In this document: positions 35,701-50,700 of the stretch, piece by piece
Layout of the letters: each line of letters opens with the position of its first letter
How positions within the stretch are numbered: position 1 is the first letter of the stretch
DNA from: Apostichopus japonicus
Taxonomy: Eukaryota; Echinodermata; Holothuroidea; Aspidochirotida; Stichopodidae
Assembly: GCF_037975245.1 (NCBI RefSeq)
Contig: NC_092571.1
Location: forward strand, 28,004,564-28,068,563
Direction: 5' to 3'
DNA: 64,000 bases
Translations under genes and position numbers: made by a program
The notes under the pieces: model-generated
What the model saw: only the letters and a program-made list of their open reading frames with translations
What the model was told of the DNA's origin: nothing
Databases searched by the model: none

Positions 35701-38700
35701 GTGCATTGGTACTGTACCTTTTAACGTCCTAAAATGTTACCTCAAATACTGAATTATCCTGTTAAAGAACTGATAAATTTGAGAACATGAAATAACAAAA
35801 TCAGAACTTTGGTTAACAGATGTGTCAATTTATCCAGTTCCATCCTGCCACACTATGAGGGCATTTTGTTTTTCATCCTTAATTGCTTGTCGTTCCATGA
35901 CAACACAACATGATCACTATTTTTACCAGTTCATAATAATCTTGTTTAGTAGTTTTCAAAACCATGAATAAAATGCATTCCTGCGTAACCACCAATTGGT
36001 CATAACAATTTTAGCCTTGGTCCTACAGTACAGTATGTTGAACCGCTGAGCATATCTATGTTGTGTCAGTATTCCTTCAGCTAATTGAGCCATTCCGCCA
36101 GCACAGTATGATTTACAACCCACAATAGTAACATGTTTTTCACTCTCTTATGTGCAGTAAAATATTAATTACTGTACTGCAGTAGTCTCAGGCAAAGGTT
36201 GCCTTAACTAGAGTGTCAAAAAAGCACCATCTGGTATATAGCTTTGATGTCAAATATCAACTACCACCAAAGCTATTGCAATTTTGGGAATTTGAAATTA
36301 TCTCTAATTTGGGATGTTGCTTTGACATACTGTATTCTTGTCTCCTAGTGAGATTTGAGAGTTAAGTTTCATTTATAGCATCTTTATAACTTTGATATAT
36401 TTCACTTAAAAATTATTTTCAGTAAGAAATTAAAGAGGCATTTAATTTGCAACAAACTTTTGCTCAAGTTAAGATTTTGGATCTTGGTTCTTTTGCTATT
36501 ATGATTGATTTCATGCTTTCTGACAAAGAACATCATTTAGTTTACATGCATAACCTGTGGCCATCTTCATATTTGATGATCACCAGATTGTAAAAAAGTA
36601 TGAAATTAAAGTAGGTTAGCTACACTACATATTAGCCAGTGTATAACCATACCAACATTAAAAGATTGGAATAGTTTTGGAAATAAACAAAAATAATCCA
36701 TTTTATACATACACAAACATAACTTAATCAGTTTTCACTGACTTGGCACTGTATGTCAGTACAGTGAAAATAGCAGTTAGGTCATTAGTTGTCCTATAGT
36801 CATTGTGTCATGGATGTTATTGTAATTGTAATTTAAGATACTAAAAGAGCGCACATTTTGAAAGTCAAATGTGTAACATACTGTAGTGTGTTTCAAAAAT
36901 CTGGACTTCTACTTTTGGATAAACAGGTAAAGGAACTTACTGCTGCATTGGAGACAGAGAAAAGGAGAAAGTCATCATATGAGGCTACTATTATCAAACT
37001 GAAGACACTCCTGGATAAAAATAAAAAGGAAATTGTGTCGTTAAAGGTAATTGATACTTAATAACTTTATTATCATACAATATACTCAGAGATGCTATAT
37101 TAAACAGTACTGTATGTGAATCTGTGTTTCTCTCTGACTTCCTATGCAACGTATAAGAGGTTCCATCATTACTACAGTATGTAGGAGAATGTAGAAATGT
37201 AGTTCGAGAGCATTGGTAATCAATACTTTCTTCAGTATTAGTGCTTTGCAACGGTATCCTTTTAAGGACAATGCTTCAATGTAGATATATTGCACATGCA
37301 TGAACGTTCAATGAAGGGAGGGAGGGTACTGCACAACAGTGCACATGCAGTATTGCAGAAAGGGAACTACTGTAAGCAATGCTGTGCATTCCCTAGTTTG
37401 CTTCCCCTGGCTTTAGGTAGAACTTAAAAGCATATATATGCTGTGTGCCATAACATGAAAGAGTAAAAGTAGTAGAAAGTGTTCATGTGCCTTATTTTAA
37501 ACATTAAGGATTCAGCGCTTATGGTTAGGAGGCAAGGTCAATGTTATGCTTCATACTGTACATACAGTACTTCCATTATAGAACTTCAACTTACAAAAAT
37601 TTAAAAAAAGTAGTTTCAGTATTCGACCCATATTGCTGATATGTGAAGGTCATATTGTCCACATCAAACAAAATGCAAATTTCAATTCAAATTATCTCTT
37701 AAGGTGACTGGCAGATGGCTCTTATGCTAGCAACACTTTGTGTCCCAGACCCCTATAGGCTGGTGGTAACCTGAACGTTTGATCCCTATAGCTTTCTTCA
37801 TTTACTGGTTAGAAATGGCCCAGCAGAAATGACAATTGAAATTTTCATTTTTAAGGCAAAATTTCTCCATACAGTAAACAGTAACTGCAATCATCTTTTG
37901 ATTTCTTTGTTGAGAGCTACTGTATGGCCGCAACTAGGCATAGAAAGCCATTTTCATGAACAGTTCAAAGAGTGCAAGGCAGAGTGAGACTTCTTCACCA
38001 TGACTCATTTACAAATGTCCTGTTTGTGTGATACAGACCTGTACTAAAAATTACAAGTTCCTGTTTCTTTCTGTAGTGTGTCATGTGGCTAATGTTCATT
38101 TTGCTTTCTCTTTCACATAGCAAGAAAACAAGGACCTGGAAAATGAAAATCAGTCCCTTGAACAAAGGCTCACGGATATTACGAGTGATGCGCAATTAAT
38201 AAAAACACGAGAGCAGGCTCTGACCATACACAATGTACTGTAGTACTACCACGGTGACCTCTTTTTGTTAAATGACATCATAACAACTTTTGTTATATAA
38301 TAATAGCTTTTACCTTCATTTATACACTCATGAGTACAAAACTGAGTGAGAAATGATATTAGTTGTGGGATTTTGTGACATAATGCCAGGCCTCTGGACT
38401 CTATCCGACAATGCGTTCCATTCCGCACTGGCACCTCAGTCCCCCACATTCTGCCCCCTACCCCCATAGAATTGCTCTCAAGTCATTTTGCTGCCCCCCC
38501 CCTTTTTCAGAAAGTCTGGCAATGTCACTTTGGCTCATTGATGCTGCCCCTCAGCATCCGACTATAGAGTGTCTACAGTAGGTGAAAGTGTCTTGATGTT
38601 CCTTCTGAACATTGCTCAATGAGAGGTAGGATCCACCTTTCAGAATCCTACAGTGTGAAAAATGCTGGACATAACTTCTGTGAATCTTCAGCTTTATATT

Positions 38701-41700
38701 TATCAGATCTTCAGAGAATTCTAATAATATTATTGCTAATATTTCAAAAATTCTTCCAACAATCCTTAGAGGACAGTAGCTTGTTACCTCTGGCAGTGAA
38801 TGTATCTGTTGAAAAATGATTTAGACATGCAATATAAATTTCAATTAGGATGATTAAATCTGGCCTACAATATAGAAAGAGAAGTGTCTAAAGGTATTCT
38901 GAAAGAGGAAGTTTGTTTCAAATGATTAAACCTCTGAACATGTACAGTACCTTAATGACTCATTTTTGAAAAAAACAATTCTTAGGAATGCAATGGTTTG
39001 ATTGTGATCAGCAGTATGCAAATAGAAGTTTATTCATTGCTTTTCTCTCTTTCTTTGGGAAATAGGAGAGTTTAAAAGAAGAATCTAGGAGTGTGCCTCA
39101 GCTATACAAGGAATTGGAACAATTACACAGACAGAACGAAAGCAGCTTGGTAAAACTGCAGTCTGCAATGTTATCATTGGAGGAAGAGCGGAAGAAATGT
39201 GGCAGTCTAGAAAGAAGATTGAATGAAACTGAAGGGAAATGGGAGGGGGTTGTAAACAGATATAAAAACAATGAACAGGATTTGAAGACCAAGGTATAGT
39301 CTAGAATATCTGTTTATCTTTCATTAAGTCCACATATAGACTGTTGCTTAATGTCAATTTGTGGGAATCTTTACCTGCAAAGATCAAGTATCATTTTGTT
39401 TCTGGAAAAACATTTGCTAACCATACCTACTGTATGTATGTGAACAATTTTGTTTGAAAAAGTTTTTTAAATAACTTTTATATGTGATAGATAGAAGATG
39501 CTAAATTGAGAATGTGTGTAGACAATCTACAAAGACTTATCTTCCATTGATAAAACAAAAAGATTAATGTTTGCTGGTTGTCTTTTATTAATTTTCAATC
39601 TTTTGAGTATGAGTTGTGTTTGTGCTTACCAAATTCGGGAAAGCTGCTTTACAATTCTTTGAATTTTTTTTCTTTTTTGTTATTTACATTTTGTAATCCT
39701 AAGATCATTTTTGCCATACTGTAGGTGGGTTTACACTGTGTAAGTGACCCTTCTCTACAGTGTACAGTATCTTTCTCTCTCTCTCCAATAGTTGAACCAG
39801 CTCAGCAGAGAACTGGAGGCATCAAAAGATGACATGGCAAGAAGTCATCGAGAAATAATGAAGCTTAAAGCAGAGCAAGATAGGGTGAGATAATGGTCTG
39901 AGGGATTAGTCGAGTACAGGGACATAACACAGGGATTATGGAAAACAGGATAATGAGCAGGGCCAGGGTTGTGGTGTTGCAAATCCATACTTTTATAAAA
40001 AGATTAAAGCAAATTACAAACAGTTATAGACATTTATATTTGATATTGATTATGAAATTAATATCACAGTAAGGTAAGCACCAAGAAGAAATAATCAAGG
40101 ATGGCTTACGATTTTTTTCTACTTTGAAAGGTAATGGACAACTCTAAAAGTGAGTCAGAAAAACTCCGCCTACAGCTTTTAAAAGAACAGGAAAAAGCCC
40201 GGGAGTTGAAGCGTGAGGTGGAAAAAGTTGGTAATATTGAAGCTACAATGGAGGACTTTAAGAAAGATAGAGATGTATTAGCAAAAGAATTACAGGTGAT
40301 GATATCCAAAGAAAAAGCAAACCATGTGACCGCAACCTCTGTGGAAGTAATAGAAACAGAAAAGAAAACATTGAAGGAACAGGTAAGACTTAGCCATGAA
40401 TGGAATTGTTCTAGACTTATATGCTGAAATTCAATGTAGAATGAAGCTAAATATATATCCAATCAGACAACCTGAACAGCCTTAGTTCTAACTGCCCCCC
40501 TCATTCAACATCTCAAATTCCTGTATGTAGTCATGGGTTAAAGCTAATGAGTATTAAGTGCAGGTTGCACAAATGTGGATAACTATTCAGATACTACATT
40601 TAAAAGAAAACATATATACCGTCCAGAAAGTCTGTATATATTAGAGTGTAAACAAAGAGTTTAAAATAAGTCATCAGACATACAGGTCAGGGAAACAAGG
40701 ATTTTCAGGCCATGTACATTAAAAAACAATCGATTCCAAATAAGTTAAATTATTGCTCGGTCAAACCAAATGGTGTGGAAACTGAATTTAGAGTCAGTGT
40801 TGTTATTTCACTTGTCTTTTTGAATTCACATTTTACATATATTATACAGTATGTCCTTTCTGCATACTGGATTGCATTTGCATAACCATACATACATAAT
40901 TAATTAAAGGGTCAGTACCTCTTGTTCTCTCCATCTGGTGTCTTTGTTTAGCTCAACGGAAGTCTCAAGAGACAAAGTGACCTGCATCAAGACCTGATTA
41001 AGTTGCATACTGAACACCAAGGTACAGAAGGATATTAACAAATGTCTCCTTGCTCTATGCTAGGTAAAAGGATTCTATGCAAAGATGGTGGCATGTGTAT
41101 CTTTATATGTGACACCTTGGCTTAATGAAATGATATTTCACCATATATCAATTTCATATTATTTCATTTTTTGTTGTTGTAATTTTTAGGATGCAATATT
41201 TTTAGGCTGTAATATTTTTGGCTGTAATAATTTTAAGTTGTAATATTTTATGCGATTTTGTGAAGTGCTTTGAGATCATTCTTTGGTGTAAAGCGCTATA
41301 TAAGAATAAATTATGATTAAAGTTATTATTATACTTTCCTACATGTCCCTTACTTGGTTCTTAGCTGATCATGTTCTTGGTGGAGATCAAAGCTTATTGA
41401 AAGTCACCAGTAGTCAAAATATGTGTATCTCTAACTATTGAGTGACCAGGTGCCCCTAATGCAAACAGTCAGCTTCCAAGTTGAAAACTTTGAAACACAT
41501 AAACTCTATATGAATATCAGTCTTGATATGTGGGCTCCTGTGCATGAATCTTTGGTTGGCATTCTATTAATTGAGGGTCAAAATCATAAAGTCAAAATCT
41601 TGAATCCTTTACACTGGTCAGTGTAAATTTCACCTGGCGTATTAGTATTGTCAGATTTGGGTTTACACTGAGAAGAAAGAAAATACTTTGTTCTCCAATC

Positions 41701-44700
41701 CGAATGATGATCTATTTCAATACCTCATTTTTCATGAATCTTCCTCAATCAGTCCACTTCCCCTACCCCTCTCCCTCTGCACCAATCCCCTTCTGCTCAC
41801 ATCCTCCTCCCCCACCCACCCACTCTCTTCCCCACCCACTCTCTTCCCCACCCACTCTCCCTTCCAATGCTCTCTCCCTTCCCACGCTTTCTCCTTTCCC
41901 ATCCACTCAACCAACCTTTCTTTATTTCATCTGTGTGGTACTGTTATCACCACTGCTATGACCTTGCTATTGTGCCAAGAATAGCACACATAGTGCTGTT
42001 TACAATATAACAACACAAAAGGAGATTTCCTTAGGCAGGATGTTGAAAGACAATGTTGTTACAAGCAAAACTAGTTAAAGTGCAACAACAGTACTTTCTT
42101 TGTTGACTGTAAAGTACATTCACACAGTGTTTGATAGAATATGTGTATACTGCAATGTAATGATTTCACTGGTTAGACCATGAGGCTGTGTAGACCTTAT
42201 CATCAATTTGCAACCATGTTATATGATATTGAACAACTTCCACTCCAAAACAGACACAATTCAGAGATTACAGGGAATAATTTAACCAGGTGCTAGCCTA
42301 GTTCTTTGCCCTAATTTTTTTTTTACATCTGTGCATTTGTGTAACATATGCTCATTTTGTATCATAGCAATACATCAACAATGCTCTGTAATACCAGATG
42401 GATAATGGTTTATTACTGCAGTACTGATGATGCATGATCATCAAAGATTAAGCTGCAGTACTATATCTTTTAGAACCTTCTAGGAACAAAGTAACCATCA
42501 AGCAAAAACTATACAAAAGTAAATTCCAAAAGAGCCAGTTGGGTACCCTGCTACCAGCAATAATTTGTTTCCCAGAAAATGTAACAGCATGAAAAATGGG
42601 TTATTTGCAATAGGCACACACATGTACAGTAAAAGACACCACATCCACCTACCTGTAACCATCCATCTTTGGAAAACTTGCCAAGACTGCCGCTGGAAGC
42701 TTAGGTGAAAAGTTTTACCGTTTAGTAACAAATATATTAAACATGGCAGTTAGTGCAGCTTGAGTAGCATTGACATTTTTAAAGTCACTTTCATAATGAC
42801 ATGGTATTTGGTAGTAACAGTAAATTTGGAACCATGTTGCAGGGCAGGTACTCAGCGAAAGCAATATTGCTTTCAATCAGATAATGATAAAGCATACATG
42901 ACATGTGGAACCATGTTGCAGGGCAGTTACTCAGCAAAAGCAATAATGCTTTCAATCAGATAATGATAAAGCACATGTGACATTTTAATTTGGTTGGTAA
43001 GTGGTTCCATGGTATAGAGTCAGGATTTTTTGTTCCATTGAAAGAATATTCATTTCTTCAAAAATTGAATTATGCATATATATATTTATATTCAACAGAT
43101 CTCAAATCAGAATTCACTACCACAAAAGAGAATCTCAGAAGTACTGAAGAAGTTGTGGCAGTCTTGCGTGGGGAACTTAGCAGGAAATCTAAGGAGCTCA
43201 TGAATACTTTTGATTTCTCAAGGGAAGGACAGGTATAACAAATAGAAATGTCACAGTAGTACCGTACAAATTGGTATACTTCTAATGACGTACATTTTAC
43301 AGCAGCTGTATTCGTCAAAAATAAGAAAAGTGGTCTCATTTGCTGAAAGTAACCCAACCTCTTGCTCTAAGAAAAGGCCATGAACCATCTACAGATTGAC
43401 TGGGGTTGTACAAATGCTTTCAAGATACAATTAGAATAATGAATCAAGTAGTTTTGTTTGATGTGTCATGATAGTGGTTTAAATTATTGAATAACATGTT
43501 CAGCACTTTGTTCCCACTGCACTTCAGTTCAGTACTGTTTAAAGATATCCTAGGGCAATAATGTACAACAAGGTTCAATCACATTGCCATATCTGCAGCA
43601 TACCAGTACATTTATATCTTATTGATGTTGAAGCATGCCGGTGATCTGTAAATTTTCCCTCAAGTGAGGCTTAAATTTCAGTATCAAGATTCTGCCCCTT
43701 GGCTTATTATTGTTGTATTGTCTTGAAACAATACACAATAATAGGACTGTGTGTCTACATGATGTTTGCAGTACACACCCAAAAATTGTCTGTAGTTTGG
43801 CTTAAGCTATCAGAGCCACTAACCTAAGCAGTACACATGGCACATACAGTGCATGGGACTCCACTTTTTTAATAACATATTTTATACATTTGGAATGTTT
43901 GCCTAGCTGCCATTGTTCTCTGTATCCAAATGTAGCCTTGTGAAAAAGTAATTATTATCTTCTGCATAAAAGACAAAACAGAATTAAGCTCATTTCAATT
44001 GCCTTTATTGCATGGTCCCTTCTGTTGCTAGATGCATTTCCAAAATAATAAAACTTGGAAAGTTCATATCTTTGCAGGACAAAAAATTCCAGCAATCAAT
44101 TTTGTTAGATTTTTCAGCTTCATCCTCTGGAATATCCCATTAAGATTGATTCTTTGCTTAATGTTTTATATTAAGAGAGAGGAGGGGGGGGGGGCAGGGA
44201 GGGTGGGAGGAGAATAACAGTAGAACTATGTTATATACTAGGTAACACCTAAAAGCCATTTTTAATAAGCAGTGACAGCAGGTCAACATATGAATTTGAG
44301 TTTTGGAAGAAGTTACTTACTTATTACACTGTAATTGTATGTCAGCAATCTGTTTCTTGCTCTTTGTTTTTGAGGTTGAAATTGAGGTGTAGTGAAGTCA
44401 TTGATGTGTTACAATATTACTATGGACCTTTTTCTTAATATTTCAGGCAAAAATGGAGTTTGAAGTTGTTCATCTTCAACGCAATATTGAAGAAGAAAGA
44501 AAATCCTTCGTAAAAGATAATTGCGACTTGAAGCTGATGCTCGAAGTTGAACAGAAAAAGAATGAAGAACTCACGAGAGTTTTAAAAGAAAAAACAGAGG
44601 TGAATATTCAAACATCTGATCATTTTATTTTTTAATCGATATATAAGGCAAAAAAATAAGTTTCTTATAAATTCTATAAAAATGGTAAAATAGGAATTGT

Positions 44701-47700
44701 ATGTTGAATATTGTTGATGTAGTGGCTGTTATTTTGAAATCATTTTTTTAGACTTGTCTAACAAGTTTAATTGAGAGCATTGCGCCTGCATTCCAGAATT
44801 TGGGCTCAATTTTGAAATGTGTACTGTTTCAATTCTTGTAGAGCTACTGGTAAATCATTAGAGGTTCAATCCATGCCAAATCAACAGATTTTTGGGTTGA
44901 TTCCACGTCGACCCTCTCAGAATCGCCTGAAATTGATATGGTGTCTTTCCACATGTCATGTCAATTTGGGCCTGTGGGTAAATTTTAATTTTTCTTTAAG
45001 TACCATTTTTCAGGAGTGAATTGACCCTATTTCTTAAAACTCATCCTTTCCTATTACTTATGAAGACAAAGTTCAATGCACTGCCACATATGTCTGCAGA
45101 ATGATGTTAAGTATAATGTGAATGCAATCTTGAATCACTGATATGAATATTTCTATTGGAACAATAGTTATCATCAATTCTTTTAAACGTATTATAGGAG
45201 GTGGCCAACCTACGCCGCGAGGTGAGCCGTTTGTCTCTTAACAGCATCAAACTGGATGAGAGGGTGCAAGAAGAACTGAAGCAGAGGCAGAATGTCGACA
45301 GTAGAAACAAAGTCCTGGAGGAGGAGCTTGATAAGGTAGCAAAGTTTAAGAGAACTAAATGTATCTGACTTCCCTCTGTAATGATATATATAAATATTGA
45401 GGAGGGGGGGGGGGGTATTTCAAATGCCCTAGTCTTCAGATGATAATCTCAAACATCATTCTTTCAGAGATATTTTTTCCCACTAGTGAATGATATTTAA
45501 TGACAAAAACTGTAATAAATACTATGACTGTTAATGTTACCTTCCTTTCTTTCTCCACACAGCTTTGGTCACAACTGAAGGAAGTGATGGACAAACATGC
45601 TGCTAATGAACTTTCCAAAACAGAGTTAGAGGGGGAACTCTTTAGGGTAATATTCATCTAACCATTTGCACCTATATTCCTTGCACCTTCTAATTGCAAG
45701 AGGGAAAGCTGGATCATCATGCATGGCATAACATGCAGAACCTTAAAAAATTCATCAGAAACATTGCCAGTACACAACTTACACACTTTCCCACAGTCCC
45801 CTTCACATGTCTTGACTAGATCAGGAAGGATACATTCATTTATTCCCTTTGAAAATAAACAACCCACAACTTAGTAACTTCCTTTAAACTGAGTGTATAT
45901 CATGACTTCATGTTTCTTCACAGTTGAGACAACTCATGTTATACAGATCATCCTGATGGATGTGGGAGATTTAATTACAGATCGTGAACTTAAGCAACTA
46001 ATGTTTAAGGCAGGTTTAATTAAGTACAACCGGGACCCTAGTGGATAGCTTTATACTCTAAGGTGTAGACGTTTAGTCATCATTAAATCCAGTCCTAATG
46101 TAGCACTTAATAATTGATAGGACCATACGTGATAGTTGGAACTACTGTACCATTTGAGGTGATTTAAAGATGAATATGTTTATTTCGACAAGTAGTAAAA
46201 AAACAATATTGATAACCAGTATTTGGTTCAATCCAGAAAATTTTCATTATTTAAATGTGTCCAACTTACACTAAATACTGTAGAAGCATACTAGATTTTC
46301 CTGTTCAAGTTTACTATTGTACTGTAAACTATCAAGTTACTGTAGGTTTTACTTAGAGCAGCCAACATCCAATACAGATTAAAGAATAAGATAGAATGTT
46401 TCAGCTGAATAAAACCCAAATACTCACACCACATAACTTGCTTGACTTATTAAATTTTAAACTGCTGAACATCTGTTGAAAAGGTGGTGGGGGTGACAGG
46501 GAGGGGAGAGGATGGAGTGTAGCTTGCAGTTATCTACAAAATGTAAACATGTTTGTCTTCTCTAGTCTGTTGTCCAATATTGTAAGTCTCTTTTCTTGTT
46601 GAACAATACAATGCTTTTAATGAGAAGCAATACACATCAGCACCAAACTTGTGTCATGTTGAGCATTGTGGCCTATTTAATGTCATTAACTGTGATAAAT
46701 ATTTGGTATCATTTTCTGTGTTGTCTCCATTTTACATTAGTTTGTAAGGGTGACAGCTAGCTTAGCTTAGCTTTGTTTGCTAAGTATGTGTTCATGTGAG
46801 CTAATGAGGATCAATATCATCTTAATATTTATTAACTTAAATATAATTCTGTGGGAATATTAATGATTAGTCTGAAAGTCCTTAACCGTCTGCATTTAAT
46901 AGTTCCTCTAAAGTTCATTTACTGATATAGATCAAGAGCTTGGCATGATGACAAAAAATGTTCAGTCATGCTTCCGTGTGAAAGTGAGATCATTATTCTT
47001 TCAGGATGCTAACCAAAAAGACTAAACTAAACAAATAATTCCCATAGAGCTCTTGAAAAGCCTAACACTGCAACATACTAATGCCATGTGACACATTTGC
47101 AAAATAAACCTACTGACTATCTATAGTTGCATTTACATTATACTGTATAGTTAGTGGCACAGACTAAATATTGGAAAACAAAAACACCCAGCAAATCTGA
47201 TTGCTCTGTCTCACTCACAGTTCAATTTGTGTTAATTGATCACAGTTTAATGTCTAAAAGCTATTGGCAGATATTCAGGGAAGACTTTGAAAGCAAAACT
47301 ATCTCAGAATGGTATCAAGTTTCTTTAAACATTTATTAATGACAACTTATAATAAGAGAGTATCATCATTTTATTATCATTTGAATTTTACCATGTGCTT
47401 GATTTTACTGACATTATTATATATTTTAACAAGTTACCAATTGTCAACCCAATTCAGCTTGCAAAATATACTTCATCTAATCAACAGCTTACTAACCTAA
47501 TGAAAGAACATGATAACCACAAATCAGATCAGCTGGCAGAGAACTCGGCAGCCATCAACGCTCTTGGCAGGGCCCAGCAAAGGGCCCAGGCAGCTGAACG
47601 CAAGGTGACCATAAAGAAATTTCCCCTCAAACCCTAAATAATGAAATATTACTACTTCATTCTAACATCACCACATTTGTCAGTATGATCATTCACATCA

Positions 47701-50700
47701 TCATTTGTATTGCTATTGTATGTGAATGTTAAGTCCTGACCCTACCTGCTTTGCTGCTAGTTATCTCAATACATTACATGTATAGAGATATTGTAACAGT
47801 AAGTGGGACTCTCTTTTCTGAAAAATTTTTCAGCGTCTTCATATAAAGTTCTTTTTCTCTGGAATTTTCAGAGCAAGCATATATCATATAGGCCAACAAA
47901 AGTTACTATTTTTTATTCGAGAATTTTATCTCATTCTATGACTTTTTCACCGATTTATGTCCAAATCGGGCCAATTTGGACTGAAATACAGTCGAAACAA
48001 CCCATTTTTGCACACGCTCCAAAACTTGTGTTTTATGAAGGAGAATAGAATAGAATTGTCTTTCAACAGTGGTATCGTCTAAGATAGGGTCCTATATATT
48101 ATATATTTTATTAACATTTTAAACTTTCATTTGTTGTTTACAGGTAGGTATTAATAAGAATTTCACTAGATGTATATGACATTTTATGGCTTTTATTTGC
48201 TTTATTTGATGTTTAAATGATTTTTATCTCAATACATTACATGTATAGAGATATTGTAACAGTAAGTGGGACTCTCTCTTCTCTTAAACATTTTTCAGCG
48301 TCTTCATATAAAGTTCTTTTTCTCTGGAATTTTCAGAGCAAGCATATATCATATAGGCCAACAAAAGTTACTATTTTTTATTCGAGAATTTTATCTCATT
48401 CTATGACTTTTTCACCGATTTATGTCCAAATCGGGCCAATTTGGACGGAAATACAGTTTAAACAACCCATTTTTGCACACGCTCCAAAACTTGTTTTATG
48501 AAAGAGAATAGAATAGAATTGTCTGTCAACAGTGGTATCGTCTAAGATAGGGTCCTATGTATTATATATTTTATTAACATTTTAAACTTTCATTTGTTGT
48601 TTACAGGTAGGTATTAATAAGAATTTTACTAGCTGTATATGACATTTTATGGCTTTTATTTGCTTTATTTGATGTTTAAATGATTTTTCTTTCTTAAAAC
48701 AATACTGAGCTGCCGCCCCTACTTTTAGTAAAAAGGTCCGTTTTTGATGATTAAGCCCCGCCCCCAAGTCTGTTTTGTAGCAGATTGGCTATGACTCATG
48801 GCAGCTACATGTTAGATATACAAAAATGGCTACCCTCGCGACCAATTGTCTCTACTGTAGTTAGGTACGCCAGGTGTAGTGTATTGCATGCTAATTACAT
48901 ATATACAAATTCTGTACTGCTGAATTCTACATAGTGCATTTAATTTATATTAGGCCTTCGTTTTTGTAACATCCATTTAAGGATAGTACTGGTGTTCAGG
49001 TAGCTTTTCAGAGCAAGGGCCATGATAAGTTTGTTTGATTGCCCTTCATGTATTTTGTATAATTACGTATACACATTCTTGTATTTCTGAAGGCTACTTA
49101 CTGTAGGCCTAGTGCATTTAAACAAATATATATATAGGCCTAGGCCTATTAGGCTTTCAGTGATAGCCACATTAGCATTGTACTGGTGTTCAGACAGCTT
49201 TTCCTAGGAAGGACCAGGGTAAGTTTGTTTGATGGGTACGTATAAAAGAGGAGCCGGCCATAGCATCACAACTTTTATAAGACTATAAAAATTGTATAAG
49301 GTTATGTTTTATTTATAAGGATATAAGATGTATAAGGTTATAAGAAGTATGTTTAGCTTTCTTTTGAACCTGTAATGTTTGACATCAAATGTACAAAGAA
49401 TTAAAACAAAATGGAGAGGACTGAGGAGGCTATTATGGGAGGAGGAGGCCACCCATCACTTGCATATAAAAACTTGTAATCTTCTTTTACATTATTTTTT
49501 CCAAGTCATAAATCCATGAAATCTTCATGTCAGAAAAATTGAGATGGAAAACGTGGTTTGTTTTGATATCTAGAAGTGGACACAGTTTTGATGGTAGTCA
49601 CCACTACAGTCTACAGTAACATACAGTAGGTCAATAGGCCTAGCTCTCAAGGCAGGCATCAAGAATATGGTCGAGTTGTTCGCCTCTTCTAATTTGGCCG
49701 TTGTCATTGACGTCAAACTATATGACCAAAAAGTCCAACAGAGACTGACCCAAGATGAAGGATACCACATAAAAAACAAGTTCTTAAATATTCTATGACA
49801 TTACTAAACCTTGCAACGTCGTTCTTTCGACTAACAGGCAATGAGCGCTAAAGGCAAGACTAGCAGGATAAAGTGTAACCTGCAGAGACTATTCGTGGCA
49901 AAGTAGCAAAAATGCAAGTTATATATTTGTTGTACCATGATTGATATTGATAATTGTAGAGACAGAGCAAAGATTTGAAATTAGGAATCAAAATTAAAAC
50001 TTCCAGTATTGAGATACTGCGTCATTGATGCTCTTGTTTTTGAAATGTTATGAAACCATTGCATGTATTCTTCCCTATTTGGTGTTTGCTGTTGAGTGCC
50101 AGCATTTAATTGTGCTTTGTTCTTAAAATAATAGTTTCTTACAATTATATTTTGTTCTTTTAACATTAGCATATTCTTATTAGCATGATGCCATAATTTT
50201 GGATCAGCAATCATGAATCCATTTTCACAGTTGTTTGGGCTTTTTTTTTGTTCAGATCCCAGAACTGCAAGAAGAATTGGATAGTACTCTATTAAGACTA
50301 GAAACAGTTCAAACTCAAGCAAGTGACCTAGCAGCAAGCAGGAAAGAATTACATGTATTGAAGGAAGATCAGATCAAGTTAAAATTACAACTACAGGAAG
50401 ACAAAGTTCACAGGTAACCAATACATGCAGTTCAGGTTTGATTCCTGCTAGTGATATGCGTTTACAGGAAAGAAGGAACACAATGTAACTGTTAAGTTGA
50501 TCCTTGGTTTTGAATATGCAGCTGATTCAAGGTGACTTCCTGGATAGGTAATATAAACCCAATCCTGCCATACAATTTATGGTACAGTTGCTATGGAGAC
50601 TGTTTTGATATTATCTTTTAAGTAAGTCTGGTAATGGTATCAGTGAGTCACTCACCCAAGTTCTTGACTATGTCATATTGTTTTATTTATAGCAATGACA

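Larger units (their letters stand above)
28353..36926 (+). other. Intron 6 (8.6 kb, the longest)
   Basis: Joins two phase-0 exons, so small phase-0 exons could be hidden. None with coil character was seen. It holds two hairpins (28421-28470 and 33862-33916), a GCTGTATAATATCCATCC duplication near 29022-29060 and a G12-type run near 29996. No gene on the other strand is supported. Confidence 0.55.

Noticed and set aside
40106-40462. 118-codon - strand frame
   Set aside because: Exact antisense shadow of exon 11.
41688-41984. Pro/Ser-rich frames of 85-98 codons
   Set aside because: Result of the C/T-rich tract; low-complexity translation in several frames.
47803-48501. Paired 80-94-codon frames as a small duplicated gene
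   Set aside because: Similarity follows from the recent DNA duplication; the frame starts differ by indels, and AT-rich composition continues through them. Kept as a finding, not as a gene.
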